Of a stretch of 57,210 nt of DNA, positions 24,226 through 32,705 are shown one piece after another (the first letter of the stretch is position 1; each line of letters starts with the position of its first letter). Under the pieces are notes generated by a model. The model ran no database searches and was not told the origin of the DNA. It was given only the letters and a program-made list of their open reading frames with translations. The position numbers were made by a program, and so were the translations under genes. The stretch covers positions 1 to 57,210 of the forward strand of contig JARGFI010000014.1 of the NCBI GenBank assembly GCA_029210745.1. The letters run 5' to 3'. The DNA is from Desulfuromonadales bacterium. GTDB taxonomy: Bacteria; Desulfobacterota; Desulfuromonadia; Desulfuromonadales; JAHYIW01.

Positions 24226-24279
24226 GGGACAGTTTATAGAATTGAAATGCGAGGGTTGAGTATACTGTCCACGGAACGT
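24226..24279. repeat. REP-like element, copy A
   Basis: Begins GGGACAGTTTATAG and ends GTATACTGTCC followed by ACGGAACGT, so its outer parts are inverted repeats. About 54 bp align with copy B (30447-30500). It abuts the IS4 right end. The pattern GGGACAG...CTGTCC is typical of REP sequences served by RAYT proteins, of which two fragments lie in this window. Downstream, 24280-24696 holds no gene; a weak stem (CGACC/GGTCG at 24414-24426) before a T-run may be a terminator, and a TTGACA at 24655 may be a -35 for the next gene. Confidence 0.65.
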
Positions 24280-24696
24280 TATATATTGTCCCCGGTTTGA
24301 TGAGGGAGGGCAGGGTGAAACCTGCTCTCTACTCTACCTGGAACGTTTCGTTTACTGAGGAAGGCTGGGGCTGGATGGGGCAGAATGGTTTGTGAGGATG
24401 GATGAAGGTATTTCGACCGGTGGTCGGGGTGTCTTTTTTTTTATGTCCGGGAGATAGCCGTAAATAAGCGGATAAATGATACTCAGCTTCCCAAGTTGCA
24501 ATCCTGGCACCATAGATTTTAATGCGGCAAAATATTAATAACTGGTGAGCGTGCCGTTATCTTTCGATGAATCCTCACCTTTTCAGCTGCTTTGTCAGCC
24601 CGAGCTTTTAAAGATTTCATCTGCTTCTGACACTTTGTTAACAAAACCCGAACATTGACAGGCTAGTCTCCGGATCATTCAAATAAGGAGAATTTT

Positions 24697-27144
24697 TTGG
24701 AGATAGCCATAAATCTACAGGTCGTATCGCAGGATAAAACCGGAAATGATCGCGCGATCAATCTCGAAGACTGCTTCCGGTCCCTGGGGATCACACCGGA
24801 TCTGAAACATTTGTACGATCTGCTCCCCTTCACGGGATCTGATATTACCGCCGGTTCCGAAACCGAACTGCAAGCGGTTGTAATCGGCCATCGCAGCCGC
24901 GTCGACCTGCCTTTGTCGATTCAGGAATCCCGATATTTCAGCAACCTGCAGCGTCGGACTCGCAGTGGCGAAACCAACCAGCGGTTGCTGCATGAACTGC
25001 GCGAGTTTCTTGACGACGCCGATCAGCAGGTCTGGGAAAACAGCTGGGTCCGTTTTCCGCGACGATGTCTTTCCCGTTATGCTGAAAACATCTTTGCGCG
25101 GGATCTGCTGGCGGATAAACAACAGCCGCAGGAAGGGCAACGCGGTGATGCCGGCCAGTTTCAGCTTGTCGGCGGCGACGGTGAGTCCTGGCTGCGGGTG
25201 CCGGTCAGCTATCTGATCAAACTGGCCCTGGCTGATCTGATCGGCCACCAATGGCAGCAGGAACCCGAGTTGAACCGGACTGGTGAGACTCTTCTTGATC
25301 ATTATCTGAACGATAACAGCTCTCCGGAAACATTCTCGTTTCATGTCGCCAACCTGACCCCGGAAACCGGAATGGGGCGCGAGCTGGCCAAGGAAACCGC
25401 CAAGCGTTTTCTGTTCACTCAGTTGCTGATCCGTTACGCCAACCTGCAATTCGGCCTGCTGGAAACGGGGCAGGAGGCGATGGTCTATTTTGCCCCGCAT
25501 CCGCCGTTGCGGCAGAAGCAGCTGAACGGAATCATCCCCGATGCCTTCTATCGCCAACTGTTCATGAGCCCCTGTCTCTCCGGATGGGATCGCGGTGAAG
25601 GGAAGCACCGCTACATGCAGCTTTGTCATCAGGTTCTCAGTCGCAGCCAGCTCAATGCCGTGGCCAAACTGCGAGAGGCGGGAATCATCAGCAACAACCT
25701 GGTCATTCTGCCGAATATCTCCAATACCAGCCTGGCTAATAACGGCGTGCATATCAGTCTGGGCAGCAAGAGACTGACCGAGGCTTGCCGCGCGGACCAC
25801 GGGTTCGGTGCGAGGCACGAAAAGTATCTTGGTGATTTGTCGAGCAAGATCATGGAGCATTTTCTGCCGCTGTTTGTCACCACCTACAGCGCGGCGCCAT
25901 ATCGCCTGGAATTTGCCGATTTCCACCCGGAACGGGCGCTGGGTTTTTTGCCCCATGAACTTGATTTTACCCACCTGCGCATGTTCTGGCGGCGCTGGAA
26001 AAAGAAAGCCAGCCTCTCCTTTTTTGGTCATGCGCTGACTCCCTTCGGGCCGAAAGGACTGGATCGTTCCTTAAGCCGGGCCTTTCGTCTGCGCGGAGAT
26101 CTGGTTCCGGATTTTCGCCTGATCGATTACCCGGTGGCGTTTCTCAGTACTGAGCAGAGCCCGGCTTATAACGGCCTGCTTGGCAATCAGGATCTGCTCA
26201 AGGGGGATCTGGCCGATATGGGAGTCTTCGATCGGCAGATGTCGCTGTACCAGTTTTTCAAACTGCGCGAGCACGCCAACATGGGGTTCAGCGGTATGGA
26301 AGGGCGACATTACAGCCTGTTCCCGGACCTGGATCGGGACCTGACCGGCGCGACCAATCTGCAGGTGCTGCTTTGCGCGCTGGCGTTCAAATACATGGCG
26401 ACCGGACAGGTTCGGCACAGACATATCCCCGATACCCCGTTTGTGGAAAGCGAACGCCGGCAGATTTTTTTCGGCATGTCGATCGGAATCCCGACCTTCT
26501 ACGTCCAGCGCAATACCCGCAACCGCTTCCTGCTGAAAATTCTTAAACAGACGCAAAAAATACGCACCAGCCGTCGTTATCCGGGTTATTTCCGGGTTTA
26601 CCATCAGGACTACTGCCAGGCCTTGCTCAGGGTGCTGCGCGAAGACGCTGCGGACCTGATCGAGATGTTCCGCTTTGCACCATTGCTTGATGATCTTGAA
26701 CAGCGGCTGAATGAGCCGCGGACGTTCTCGGCTGCGGGCAGGTTGATCAAGGCTATCTCCGCAGGACCGGACAACCCCCTCAAGACAGACGCGGTTGAAT
26801 TCAATCGGTCGGCGGAAAAACACTATCGCGAGACGCTGCGACGCCGGCACATGGAACAGGCCCTGAACCTGCTGCGGGAGGATTTGATGCAACTGGAAGC
26901 CGGAACACATCCGTCAGCCGGAGCGCAGCGGAGCAAATTGGGAATGCTCCTGAAGCAAAGCAGCGCCTCGGAATTTCTGGCTGTCACCAGGGGGGATCTG
27001 TTGAGCGACACGCTCGACAAGCAATCTCTGGTGCGTTTACTTAATCTGATGCTGCTGAGTGAGCAGCACGATCGCGTGCTGAATCGGCAGCGGTTGGGGC
27101 AGGAGAGTCATGGAACTGACACACCAATATATCGAGCGCTTTAG
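24697..27144 (+). CDS. Unknown 815-residue cytoplasmic protein
   Basis: An 815-residue protein starting at TTG, with AAGGAG six nucleotides before it. It has no signal peptide, no clear membrane segment and no motif I can assign. Visible features: a central region with aromatic-rich blocks (FLPHELDFTHLRMFWRRWKK; HALTPFGPKG; YSLFPDLDRDL) and a basic helical C-terminal part. It overlaps the phosphatidylserine decarboxylase gene by 35 nt, so the two are translationally linked and probably act together. A role in lipid or envelope metabolism is inferred only from this context. No function is claimed. Confidence 0.7.
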   Translation: MEIAINLQVVSQDKTGNDRAINLEDCFRSLGITPDLKHLYDLLPFTGSDITAGSETELQAVVIGHRSRVDLPLSIQESRYFSNLQRRTRSGETNQRLLHELREFLDDADQQVWENSWVRFPRRCLSRYAENIFARDLLADKQQPQEGQRGDAGQFQLVGGDGESWLRVPVSYLIKLALADLIGHQWQQEPELNRTGETLLDHYLNDNSSPETFSFHVANLTPETGMGRELAKETAKRFLFTQLLIRYANLQFGLLETGQEAMVYFAPHPPLRQKQLNGIIPDAFYRQLFMSPCLSGWDRGEGKHRYMQLCHQVLSRSQLNAVAKLREAGIISNNLVILPNISNTSLANNGVHISLGSKRLTEACRADHGFGARHEKYLGDLSSKIMEHFLPLFVTTYSAAPYRLEFADFHPERALGFLPHELDFTHLRMFWRRWKKKASLSFFGHALTPFGPKGLDRSLSRAFRLRGDLVPDFRLIDYPVAFLSTEQSPAYNGLLGNQDLLKGDLADMGVFDRQMSLYQFFKLREHANMGFSGMEGRHYSLFPDLDRDLTGATNLQVLLCALAFKYMATGQVRHRHIPDTPFVESERRQIFFGMSIGIPTFYVQRNTRNRFLLKILKQTQKIRTSRRYPGYFRVYHQDYCQALLRVLREDAADLIEMFRFAPLLDDLEQRLNEPRTFSAAGRLIKAISAGPDNPLKTDAVEFNRSAEKHYRETLRRRHMEQALNLLREDLMQLEAGTHPSAGAQRSKLGMLLKQSSASEFLAVTRGDLLSDTLDKQSLVRLLNLMLLSEQHDRVLNRQRLGQESHGTDTPIYRAL

Positions 27145-28135
27145 CGGAAAAGTTTGCAATGAACCCCTGTTCGGCGACCGCCTGATTCGTTGGCTTTACC
27201 ACCCGGTGCGGGAAAAAGCCCCGCAGCTTTTTCAGCTGCTGACCGGTCAGCGCAGTTCCCAACTGCTCGGTTTCTTCAATTACGATCTGGCCTTGGCGTC
27301 GAGGATATTCGGCAACCAGCGGTTTCTGCGCGAAGCCGGGGTCGATCTTGAGGAGTGTCTCGCTTCGCTTGAGGAGCTGGACACCGCCCGCAAGGTCTTT
27401 GAACGAAAAATCGACTACGATCTCTATCGACCGATGCCTGAGGATGAACAGGCCGTGGTGTCGCCGGCCGATGCGCGGGTGATCGTCGGATCTCTTGATG
27501 AGGTGTCGAGCGTGCAGATCAAAGGAAAATTTTTCGCCTACGAGGAGCTGCTCGGCAAACAGAATCGGCAGTGGCTCGATGTGTTTCAAAGCGGAGATTT
27601 TGCCATCTTCCGGCTGACCCCGGATAAGTATCATTACAATCATACCCCGGTTGCCGGCAAGGTCGTCGACTACTACGAGATTGACGGCAGCTATCACTCC
27701 TGCAACCCGCAGGCGATCGTGACCGAGGCAACACCGTTTTCGAAGAATCGGCGGGTGGTCACCATTTTCGATACCGACGTCCCCGGCGGCAGCGGTGTCG
27801 GTCAGGTGGCGATGCTCGAAGTCGTTGCGCTGATGATCGGCGGTATTGACCAATGTTACAGCCGCCGCAGCTATGACGACCCACAGCCGATCAGGGTCGG
27901 CATGTTTGTCGAAAGAGGCTGTCCGAAAAGTCTGTATCGGCCGGGAAGCAGTACCGATGTCCTGCTGTTCGAACCCGGGCGGGTGGCCTTTGCCGGAGAC
28001 CTGCTGAACAACCGGCTGCGGCAGGATGTCAACAGCCGGTTTAGCGTCGGCTTCAAAAACCCCCTGGTCGAAACCGATATTCGGGTGCGTTCCCTGCTGG
28101 CCACCGCTGATAAACAGGACTATCTTTTTATCTGA
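27110..28135 (+). CDS. Phosphatidylserine decarboxylase homologue
   Basis: 341 residues with PSD-proenzyme features: VSPADARVIVG (family SPADG), DKYHYNHTPVAGKV (conserved His, PVAG) and YRPGSSTDVLLFEPG, where the GSS corresponds to the self-cleavage LGST site giving the pyruvoyl group. The Asp-His-Ser triad used for maturation appears present. PSD turns phosphatidylserine into phosphatidylethanolamine at the membrane. The longer N-terminal region and the RPGSS variant place it outside the main E. coli Psd form, so a related substrate is possible. AGGAG lies before the ATG. Confidence 0.82.
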   Translation: MELTHQYIERFSGKVCNEPLFGDRLIRWLYHPVREKAPQLFQLLTGQRSSQLLGFFNYDLALASRIFGNQRFLREAGVDLEECLASLEELDTARKVFERKIDYDLYRPMPEDEQAVVSPADARVIVGSLDEVSSVQIKGKFFAYEELLGKQNRQWLDVFQSGDFAIFRLTPDKYHYNHTPVAGKVVDYYEIDGSYHSCNPQAIVTEATPFSKNRRVVTIFDTDVPGGSGVGQVAMLEVVALMIGGIDQCYSRRSYDDPQPIRVGMFVERGCPKSLYRPGSSTDVLLFEPGRVAFAGDLLNNRLRQDVNSRFSVGFKNPLVETDIRVRSLLATADKQDYLFI

Positions 28136-28153
28136 TCAAAATGGAGACGTGCC

Positions 28154-29191
28154 ATGACCAATGAATCGTTCGTTCTGCTGTTGCTGTTCAGTTGCAGCGT
28201 GATGATGTTCTGGGGCTTCAGGGTCTTGCCCCGTGAGGGCTGGCAGATGCTGGCGACCTTGCCGGTTCGACCGTTGGCCAACGGTCAGTGGCAGGGGCTG
28301 AACCTGACCTGGTACGGGCTGCTCACCGCTAACGCCTATCTGGCGGCCTTGTCGGTGCTGATCATCCTGCTGGGAGCGGCGGCGGTTCCTTTGCCGGGGG
28401 TGCTGTTGGTGGCGCTCTTGATGTTGGCGCTCTGCGTTCCGGCCTCCCGGCTGGTGGCACGCATTGTTGAAGGAAAATCCCATACCTTTACCGTAGGCGG
28501 CGCGGTTTTTGTCGGCATTGTCGCTGCCCCCTGGGTGGTGCTGCTGGTCAGCAGGCTGACCGGCTACCAGTTGCCGATAATGACGACCCTGGCAGCGATC
28601 GGGGTCGCCTATGCTTTCGGCGAAGGACTGGGCAGACTGGCCTGCATCAGCTTCGGCTGCTGTTACGGCAAACCGGTTTCACGATGCACTGCCGTGACAC
28701 ATAAAATTTTCTCACGCTGGAATTTTTCCTTTTGCGGAGAAACCCGAAAAATCGCCTATGCCGGCGGGCTGGAAGGGGAGCCGGTGGTTCCGATCCAGGC
28801 GCTGACGGCCATGCTCTATTGCGGAACCGGTCTGCTGGGAACCTATCTGTTCCTGGAGGGAAAACCGGCAATAACCTTTGCGCTGATGGTGCTGGTCACC
28901 CAAGGGTGGCGGGTCCTGTCTGAAACCCTGCGCGATGACTACCGGGGCGGCAAGCGCTTCTCCGCCTATCAGGTGATGAGCGTGCTGGCGATTCCCTATG
29001 CCTTGATTTGTGTTTTCTTTTTCCCGACACTCAGCCGAGCGATACAGCTGCAGAGCGGGCTGGAAAATATCTGGCAGCCGGGAACCCTGATTTTTTTGCA
29101 GCTGATATGGCTGATGCTGTTTGCTTACACCGGACGCAGCACCGTCACTGGCGCGGCCCTGAGTTTTCATATCCATCGTGATCGTATCTGA
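28154..29191 (+). CDS. Lgt-like polytopic membrane protein
   Basis: 345 residues with about eight predicted membrane segments. FGEGLGRLACISFGCCYGKP matches the GR-x-GC-x-x-x-GCCYG motif of prolipoprotein diacylglyceryl transferase homologues, and VPIQALTAMLY resembles the Lgt HPTQLYE region with His replaced by Val. True Lgt moves diacylglycerol from phosphatidylglycerol to lipoprotein cysteines. This one is divergent, so a different acyl or lipid transfer is likely. It follows the decarboxylase gene by 18 nt. Confidence 0.65.
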   Translation: MTNESFVLLLLFSCSVMMFWGFRVLPREGWQMLATLPVRPLANGQWQGLNLTWYGLLTANAYLAALSVLIILLGAAAVPLPGVLLVALLMLALCVPASRLVARIVEGKSHTFTVGGAVFVGIVAAPWVVLLVSRLTGYQLPIMTTLAAIGVAYAFGEGLGRLACISFGCCYGKPVSRCTAVTHKIFSRWNFSFCGETRKIAYAGGLEGEPVVPIQALTAMLYCGTGLLGTYLFLEGKPAITFALMVLVTQGWRVLSETLRDDYRGGKRFSAYQVMSVLAIPYALICVFFFPTLSRAIQLQSGLENIWQPGTLIFLQLIWLMLFAYTGRSTVTGAALSFHIHRDRI

Positions 29192-29687
29192 GGTGACAAA
29201 CTCCACCCCTGTTAAACGAGGGGGGCGGCTGAAGAAAGTTGTTTCGGAACTCCTGCAGCAGGGATTGTCTGCGCGACAATTGGCGCTTGCGTTCGCGGTG
29301 GGTGCGACGATCGGCGTGCTCCCGACTCTCTGGGGGACCAGCCTCCTCTGCGTGATCATAGCCTGTCGCTTCGGTTTGAACCAGGTGGTGGTGCAGATCG
29401 CCAACTACCTGGTTTACCCGTTGCAGATCGCGTTTTTCATCCCCTATGTCGAGCTGGGAGGGCTGGTTTTTTCCCCCCGGGAATTTCCTGAAAGGCTGGC
29501 AGAGTTGTCTGTATTGCTGCAATCGGTTCCTTTGGACATCGCCTGCCAACTTTGGCTGGCCAATCTGCAGGCGATTGCGGCCTGGTTGATCACGTCGCCG
29601 CTGCTGCTGACAGCGAGCTACTATCTCTCGCTGCGACTGATAGCAAGGCTGCCGACGAAAATATGCCCGCCCCCTGCTCAGCATTGA
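29178..29687 (+). CDS. DUF2062-domain membrane protein
   Basis: 169 residues matching DUF2062: GLSARQLALAFAVGATIGVLPTLWGTS, then three hydrophobic segments and a charged C terminus. The family is of unknown function and often lies in envelope or glycosyltransferase clusters. The annotated GTG start overlaps the Lgt-like gene by 14 nt; a second GTG at 29193 is an equally possible start, and neither has a strong ribosome site. Confidence 0.72.
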   Translation: MIVSEVTNSTPVKRGGRLKKVVSELLQQGLSARQLALAFAVGATIGVLPTLWGTSLLCVIIACRFGLNQVVVQIANYLVYPLQIAFFIPYVELGGLVFSPREFPERLAELSVLLQSVPLDIACQLWLANLQAIAAWLITSPLLLTASYYLSLRLIARLPTKICPPPAQH

Positions 29688-29697
29688 ACCGAATGTC

Positions 29698-30375
29698 ATG
29701 AGGGCAAGACCAACGGTGAAAATGCTGGGCCTGCTGGTTTGTCTGATTTCCTCGCCCGGCCTGGCAGCAGAGGCTGTGGCAGAGATGCTCCTTGAGCATC
29801 ATTCCTATCTTCAGACGATCGGGAGTGAGAGCACGCAGCTGGACTGGAGGCTGCTGGAGGCACAACCGCTCAAGGTGAGAACGTCTCTCGGTCACGAAGT
29901 GGATCTGACCAGCGTTGACGCGTCTTTTTCCACCTGGCTATGGGAACTGTCAGATCATAATATCGGCACTGAGTTACGGGTCGAACGGCGGGGGAATGCT
30001 CTTGAAATATCCGGAAGCTTTCGGGGGGAAGTGATCAATCGACAGCTGGCAATAGACGATGCGCCCTGGTTCCAGACCTTATCTCTGTCGCTGCGCGCAT
30101 TTCTCAACGGCTCGCAAAAAATGATCGAATTCTGGTGCTTACGCCCTGCCAGCCTGAAGGTTTACAAATTACGCGCCGTCAAGAAGGGCAGTGAGGCGAT
30201 TGCCGTCCCGCACGGAACGGTGCACGCCGACCGGGTTGAGATTCGACTGGCCGGGGTCGGCGGATTTCTCTGGAAAGCGGATTATTGGTTCCGCCGGAAC
30301 GATGCAGTTTTCCTCCGCTATGTCGGCCCGAGCGGACCACCTGGATCGCCGAACACCATCGTCACTCTTCGGTAA
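29698..30375 (+). CDS. Secreted protein of unknown function
   Basis: 225 residues with a signal peptide (residues 1-26, ending GLAAEA). The mature part, about 200 residues, is predicted to be largely beta-structure (e.g. ELRVERRGNALEISGSF, FLWKADYWFRRND). It should be periplasmic. It resembles DUF3108-like envelope proteins in general shape but I do not assign it. It closes the five-gene unit, 10 nt after DUF2062. Confidence 0.65.
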   Translation: MRARPTVKMLGLLVCLISSPGLAAEAVAEMLLEHHSYLQTIGSESTQLDWRLLEAQPLKVRTSLGHEVDLTSVDASFSTWLWELSDHNIGTELRVERRGNALEISGSFRGEVINRQLAIDDAPWFQTLSLSLRAFLNGSQKMIEFWCLRPASLKVYKLRAVKKGSEAIAVPHGTVHADRVEIRLAGVGGFLWKADYWFRRNDAVFLRYVGPSGPPGSPNTIVTLR

Positions 30376-30446
30376 GACCCTCAGGACGTGAGCCAGTCGA
30401 GAAGAAGACCCTTGTTGAATAAGTCGTGGCTGCGGTCGCGGATTCC

Positions 30447-30500
30447 GGGGACAGTTGATAGGATTGAAATGGAGGGTTGCGTATACTCTACCCGGAACGT
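30447..30500. repeat. REP-like element, copy B
   Basis: Begins GGGGACAGTTGATAG and ends with GTATACTCTACCCGGAACGT. It matches copy A (24226-24279) over about 54 bp with roughly ten differences. It sits in the gap after the secreted-protein gene. The rest of 30376-30625 contains a promoter but no gene. Confidence 0.65.
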
Positions 30501-30545
30501 ACGCGAAAAAGATCCTGCGGACTTCAGTTTTATTGCAAAGGTCAC

Positions 30546-30573
30546 TTGACAATAGATTGGATCATGGTTAAAT
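30546..30573 (+). promoter_or_regulatory. Sigma-70 promoter of the broken TetR gene
   Basis: TTGACA at 30546-30551, a 16-nt spacer and TTAAAT at 30568-30573, about 50 nt before the TetR start codon. Confidence 0.45.
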
Positions 30574-30625
30574 GAAAATCTTAAAACAAACCGAACGGCC
30601 TGTTTTATTTGTGGAGTAATAATTC

Positions 30626-31172
30626 ATGGTGAGCAAAGGTGAACAAACCCGCGAACGTATTCTGACCGAAGCCACAGCGCTCTTTAATCAAAAGTTGGGT
30701 CTAATTCCCCGTAGCTTGCTGCGGGGTAGTTCATTTTTTCGGCAAAGAGCAGGTCGGATTCGAAGTGTTGAATCGAGCCCGCGCAGCCTTCAAGACATTT
30801 CTGGAAAATGCTTTGCAGGGCGAAACCCCCGGTGCCGAGCTTGAGCAGTTTTTCTGCCAGGTGCTGGAGAAAAATCGCGGTAAAGGTTTTGTCGGCGGCT
30901 GCCTGTTCGGCAATACCGCGCTGGAAGCGAGTGACACGGTGCCGCAATTTGCCAATCTGGTCAGTGATGTTTTCGCCGAATGGATTGACAAACTGCAGAA
31001 AATTATCGCTGCGGCGCAGAGTGTTGGGCAGGTTCGTCAGGATCTGCCTGCTGACCCGCTGGCCGAACTGGTGGTCATCATCATCAAAGGCGGCATCATG
31101 CAGACGCGCTTAAACAAAGCAGAAGGGGTACTCACCCGTGCACTGGGCACGTTACGGGTACTGAAACCTTAA
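30626..31172 (+). pseudogene. TetR-family regulator with HTH destroyed
   Basis: The N terminus MVSKGEQTRERILTEATALF is the first TetR helix. The next 25 or so residues, which should form the DNA-reading helix-turn-helix, are replaced by a palindromic hairpin repeat that also shifts the frame. The ligand-binding part then resumes in another frame (FFGKEQVGFEVLNRARAAF ... KGFVGGCLFGNTALEASD) and runs to a normal C terminus at 31172. The DNA-binding core is lost, so the protein cannot act as a normal repressor. It probably once controlled the AhpD-like gene 33 nt downstream. Confidence 0.85.
30694..30735. repeat. Palindromic hairpin repeat inside the TetR gene
   Basis: The core CCCCGTAGCTTGCTGCGGGG (30707-30726) forms a strong stem with one wobble pair, flanked by TTGGGTCTAATT and TAGTTCATTT. 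The same hairpin is a known dispersed repeat in many bacteria (general recollection, not searched). It replaces the HTH region of the TetR gene. Confidence 0.7.
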
Positions 31173-31205
31173 CCGGCACGTTTAAAGCCAATCTGGAGAC
31201 GATTT

Positions 31206-31733
31206 ATGAAACGAATTGATACGGTTGCACCGGGAACAGCCTCACCTGAAGTCGAAGCAATCTTTCAGGAGATCAAAAAAGCCTTTGGGATGATCCCGAA
31301 TCTCTTCAAAACCTATGCCCATCACCCCCCTTTGCTGGAAGCTAACTGGCACAAGGTGAAGCGCGTCATGATGGAAGGGGTCTTGTCGCGCAAGACCAAA
31401 GAAACGATTGCGCTGCTGGTTTCCAGGGATAACGGCTGTAAATACTGTGTGGCCGCCCACAGCGGAGCACTCAAGGCGATCGGCGTCAGTGCCGAGGAGA
31501 TCTCCCGCATCGAAACTGATCTGGATCAGGCGGATTTCACCGACCAGGAGCGGGCGCTGATCCGCTTTGCCCAAAAAGCCAACCGGGCCGCGAATGACGT
31601 CTCCGACGAAGAGTTCCTGGCAGTTCGCGACAAAGGAGCGAGTGACGCAGAAATCATCGAAGCTCTTGGGGTGATGGAAGTCTTCACGGCTTTCAACAAG
31701 TTTCTCGATGTATTAGATGTTGAACTCGGTTGA
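31206..31733 (+). CDS. AhpD/carboxymuconolactone decarboxylase-family protein
   Basis: 175 residues with the CxxC-x3-H redox site CKYCVAAHS and neighbouring TKETIALLVSRDNG of alkylhydroperoxidase D-like proteins. Such proteins reduce peroxides or disulfides through the two cysteines. The start at 31206 has TGGAGACG before it. It lies 33 nt after the broken TetR gene and is probably its former target. Length fits the peroxidase-related subfamily. Confidence 0.85.
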   Translation: MKRIDTVAPGTASPEVEAIFQEIKKAFGMIPNLFKTYAHHPPLLEANWHKVKRVMMEGVLSRKTKETIALLVSRDNGCKYCVAAHSGALKAIGVSAEEISRIETDLDQADFTDQERALIRFAQKANRAANDVSDEEFLAVRDKGASDAEIIEALGVMEVFTAFNKFLDVLDVELG

Positions 31734-31963
31734 TCGGCACGCAAAGCGGTCATGCAGCGCAGCCTCTGGTAGATCACGCCGCACTTTTTTCCAGGCTTCA
31801 GGATGAGGAGTTGCAACGTCTGGCCAGTCGCAGCGAAATAGTCGCCGGCAGGAAGAACACGACACTTTATTCTGCGCACGAACAAAGCGACTGCATTTAC
31901 CTGGTCAAGCAGGGGCGCCCGGACACCCCCCTGCGGGGTTTACGCCTGCACCCTGGTGGATGA
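31730..31963 (+). pseudogene. Truncated cyclic-nucleotide-binding-like fragment
   Basis: The frame reads LVDHAALFSRLQDEELQRLA ... SDCIYLVKQGR, the first half of a CRP/FNR-type cNMP-binding domain. It loses similarity at about 31918 and stops at 31963. No DNA-binding domain follows. It overlaps the AhpD-like stop codon and no proper start is evident. Confidence 0.55.
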
Positions 31964-32117
31964 CGTCAAAGGCTACGATCTCGGCGTGACCCTGAAGACC
32001 GCCATGGATGAGCGGGTCATGCTTGGCCATCACCGCTGTTACTCCTGTTTTGCCTGTAGCGCCGGTTGTTCTGAGAGACCTGATATAATGCTTCTGGGGC
32101 GCTCAAGGTCCGCCTGA
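31938..32117 (+). pseudogene. Short Fe-S-binding fragment
   Basis: Another frame continues directly after the cNMP fragment and ends at 32117 with a CYSC-FAC-SAGC motif (C-x2-C-x2-C-x3-C), like one 4Fe-4S site of HdrC or ferredoxin proteins, though Ser replaces the Pro that usually follows. There is no start codon with a ribosome site. It is probably the tail of a gene whose middle has been deleted. Confidence 0.35.
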
Positions 32118-32152
32118 CACGCCAATCAACCCGAGAAAGGGAGGACAAGAAC

Positions 32153-32647
32153 ATGAAAAAGTTTCTGACGATGGTCGCAGCAACCTGCATGGTGCTGGGC
32201 GCGGGCTGGGGGATGGCCCTGGCCGCTGGTGATTCATTGCCTGATGCGGACGGCAAAGCGGTTTACGACTACATCACCAAGACCAGTCCATACCAGCAGT
32301 GGCCGCTCTGGCCCGGAAAAGACAAATTTTACAAAGGGCAACATCCGCATGGGGCGTTGCTGACAACTTATGTCACCGAATCCGCCGAAGCCACTATAAA
32401 TTCGAAGGCCGGTCAGTTTCCTGACGGCAGCATCATCGTCAAGGAGAACTACATGCCCAACAAAAAACTGGGCGCAGTGACAGTGATGTATCGCGTCAAG
32501 GGCTACGACCCGGAAGCCGGCGACTGGTTCTGGGCCAAGTACAAGGCGAGCGGTGAAATTGAGGCGCAAGGCAAGGTTGTCGGGTGCATCGGCTGTCACA
32601 CGGCCGCTATCCAGAATGACTGGGTTTTCACCAGTCCTGTAAAATAG
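32153..32647 (+). CDS. Cytochrome P460-family c-type cytochrome
   Basis: 164 residues with a Sec signal peptide (cleavage near residue 25) and a single CIGCH heme c site near the C terminus, preceded by YDPEAGDWFWAKY, which is diagnostic for cytochrome P460. P460 oxidises hydroxylamine and nitric oxide or, in cytochrome c'-beta, binds NO. The protein should be periplasmic. GGGAGGACA precedes the ATG. It heads a possible operon that continues to 38406. Confidence 0.87.
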   Translation: MKKFLTMVAATCMVLGAGWGMALAAGDSLPDADGKAVYDYITKTSPYQQWPLWPGKDKFYKGQHPHGALLTTYVTESAEATINSKAGQFPDGSIIVKENYMPNKKLGAVTVMYRVKGYDPEAGDWFWAKYKASGEIEAQGKVVGCIGCHTAAIQNDWVFTSPVK

Positions 32648-32705
32648 AAGAAATTCACGTTTTCGGGGGAGATCAAAGCGCCCCCGATGAAACCAAGAGG
32701 TCATC

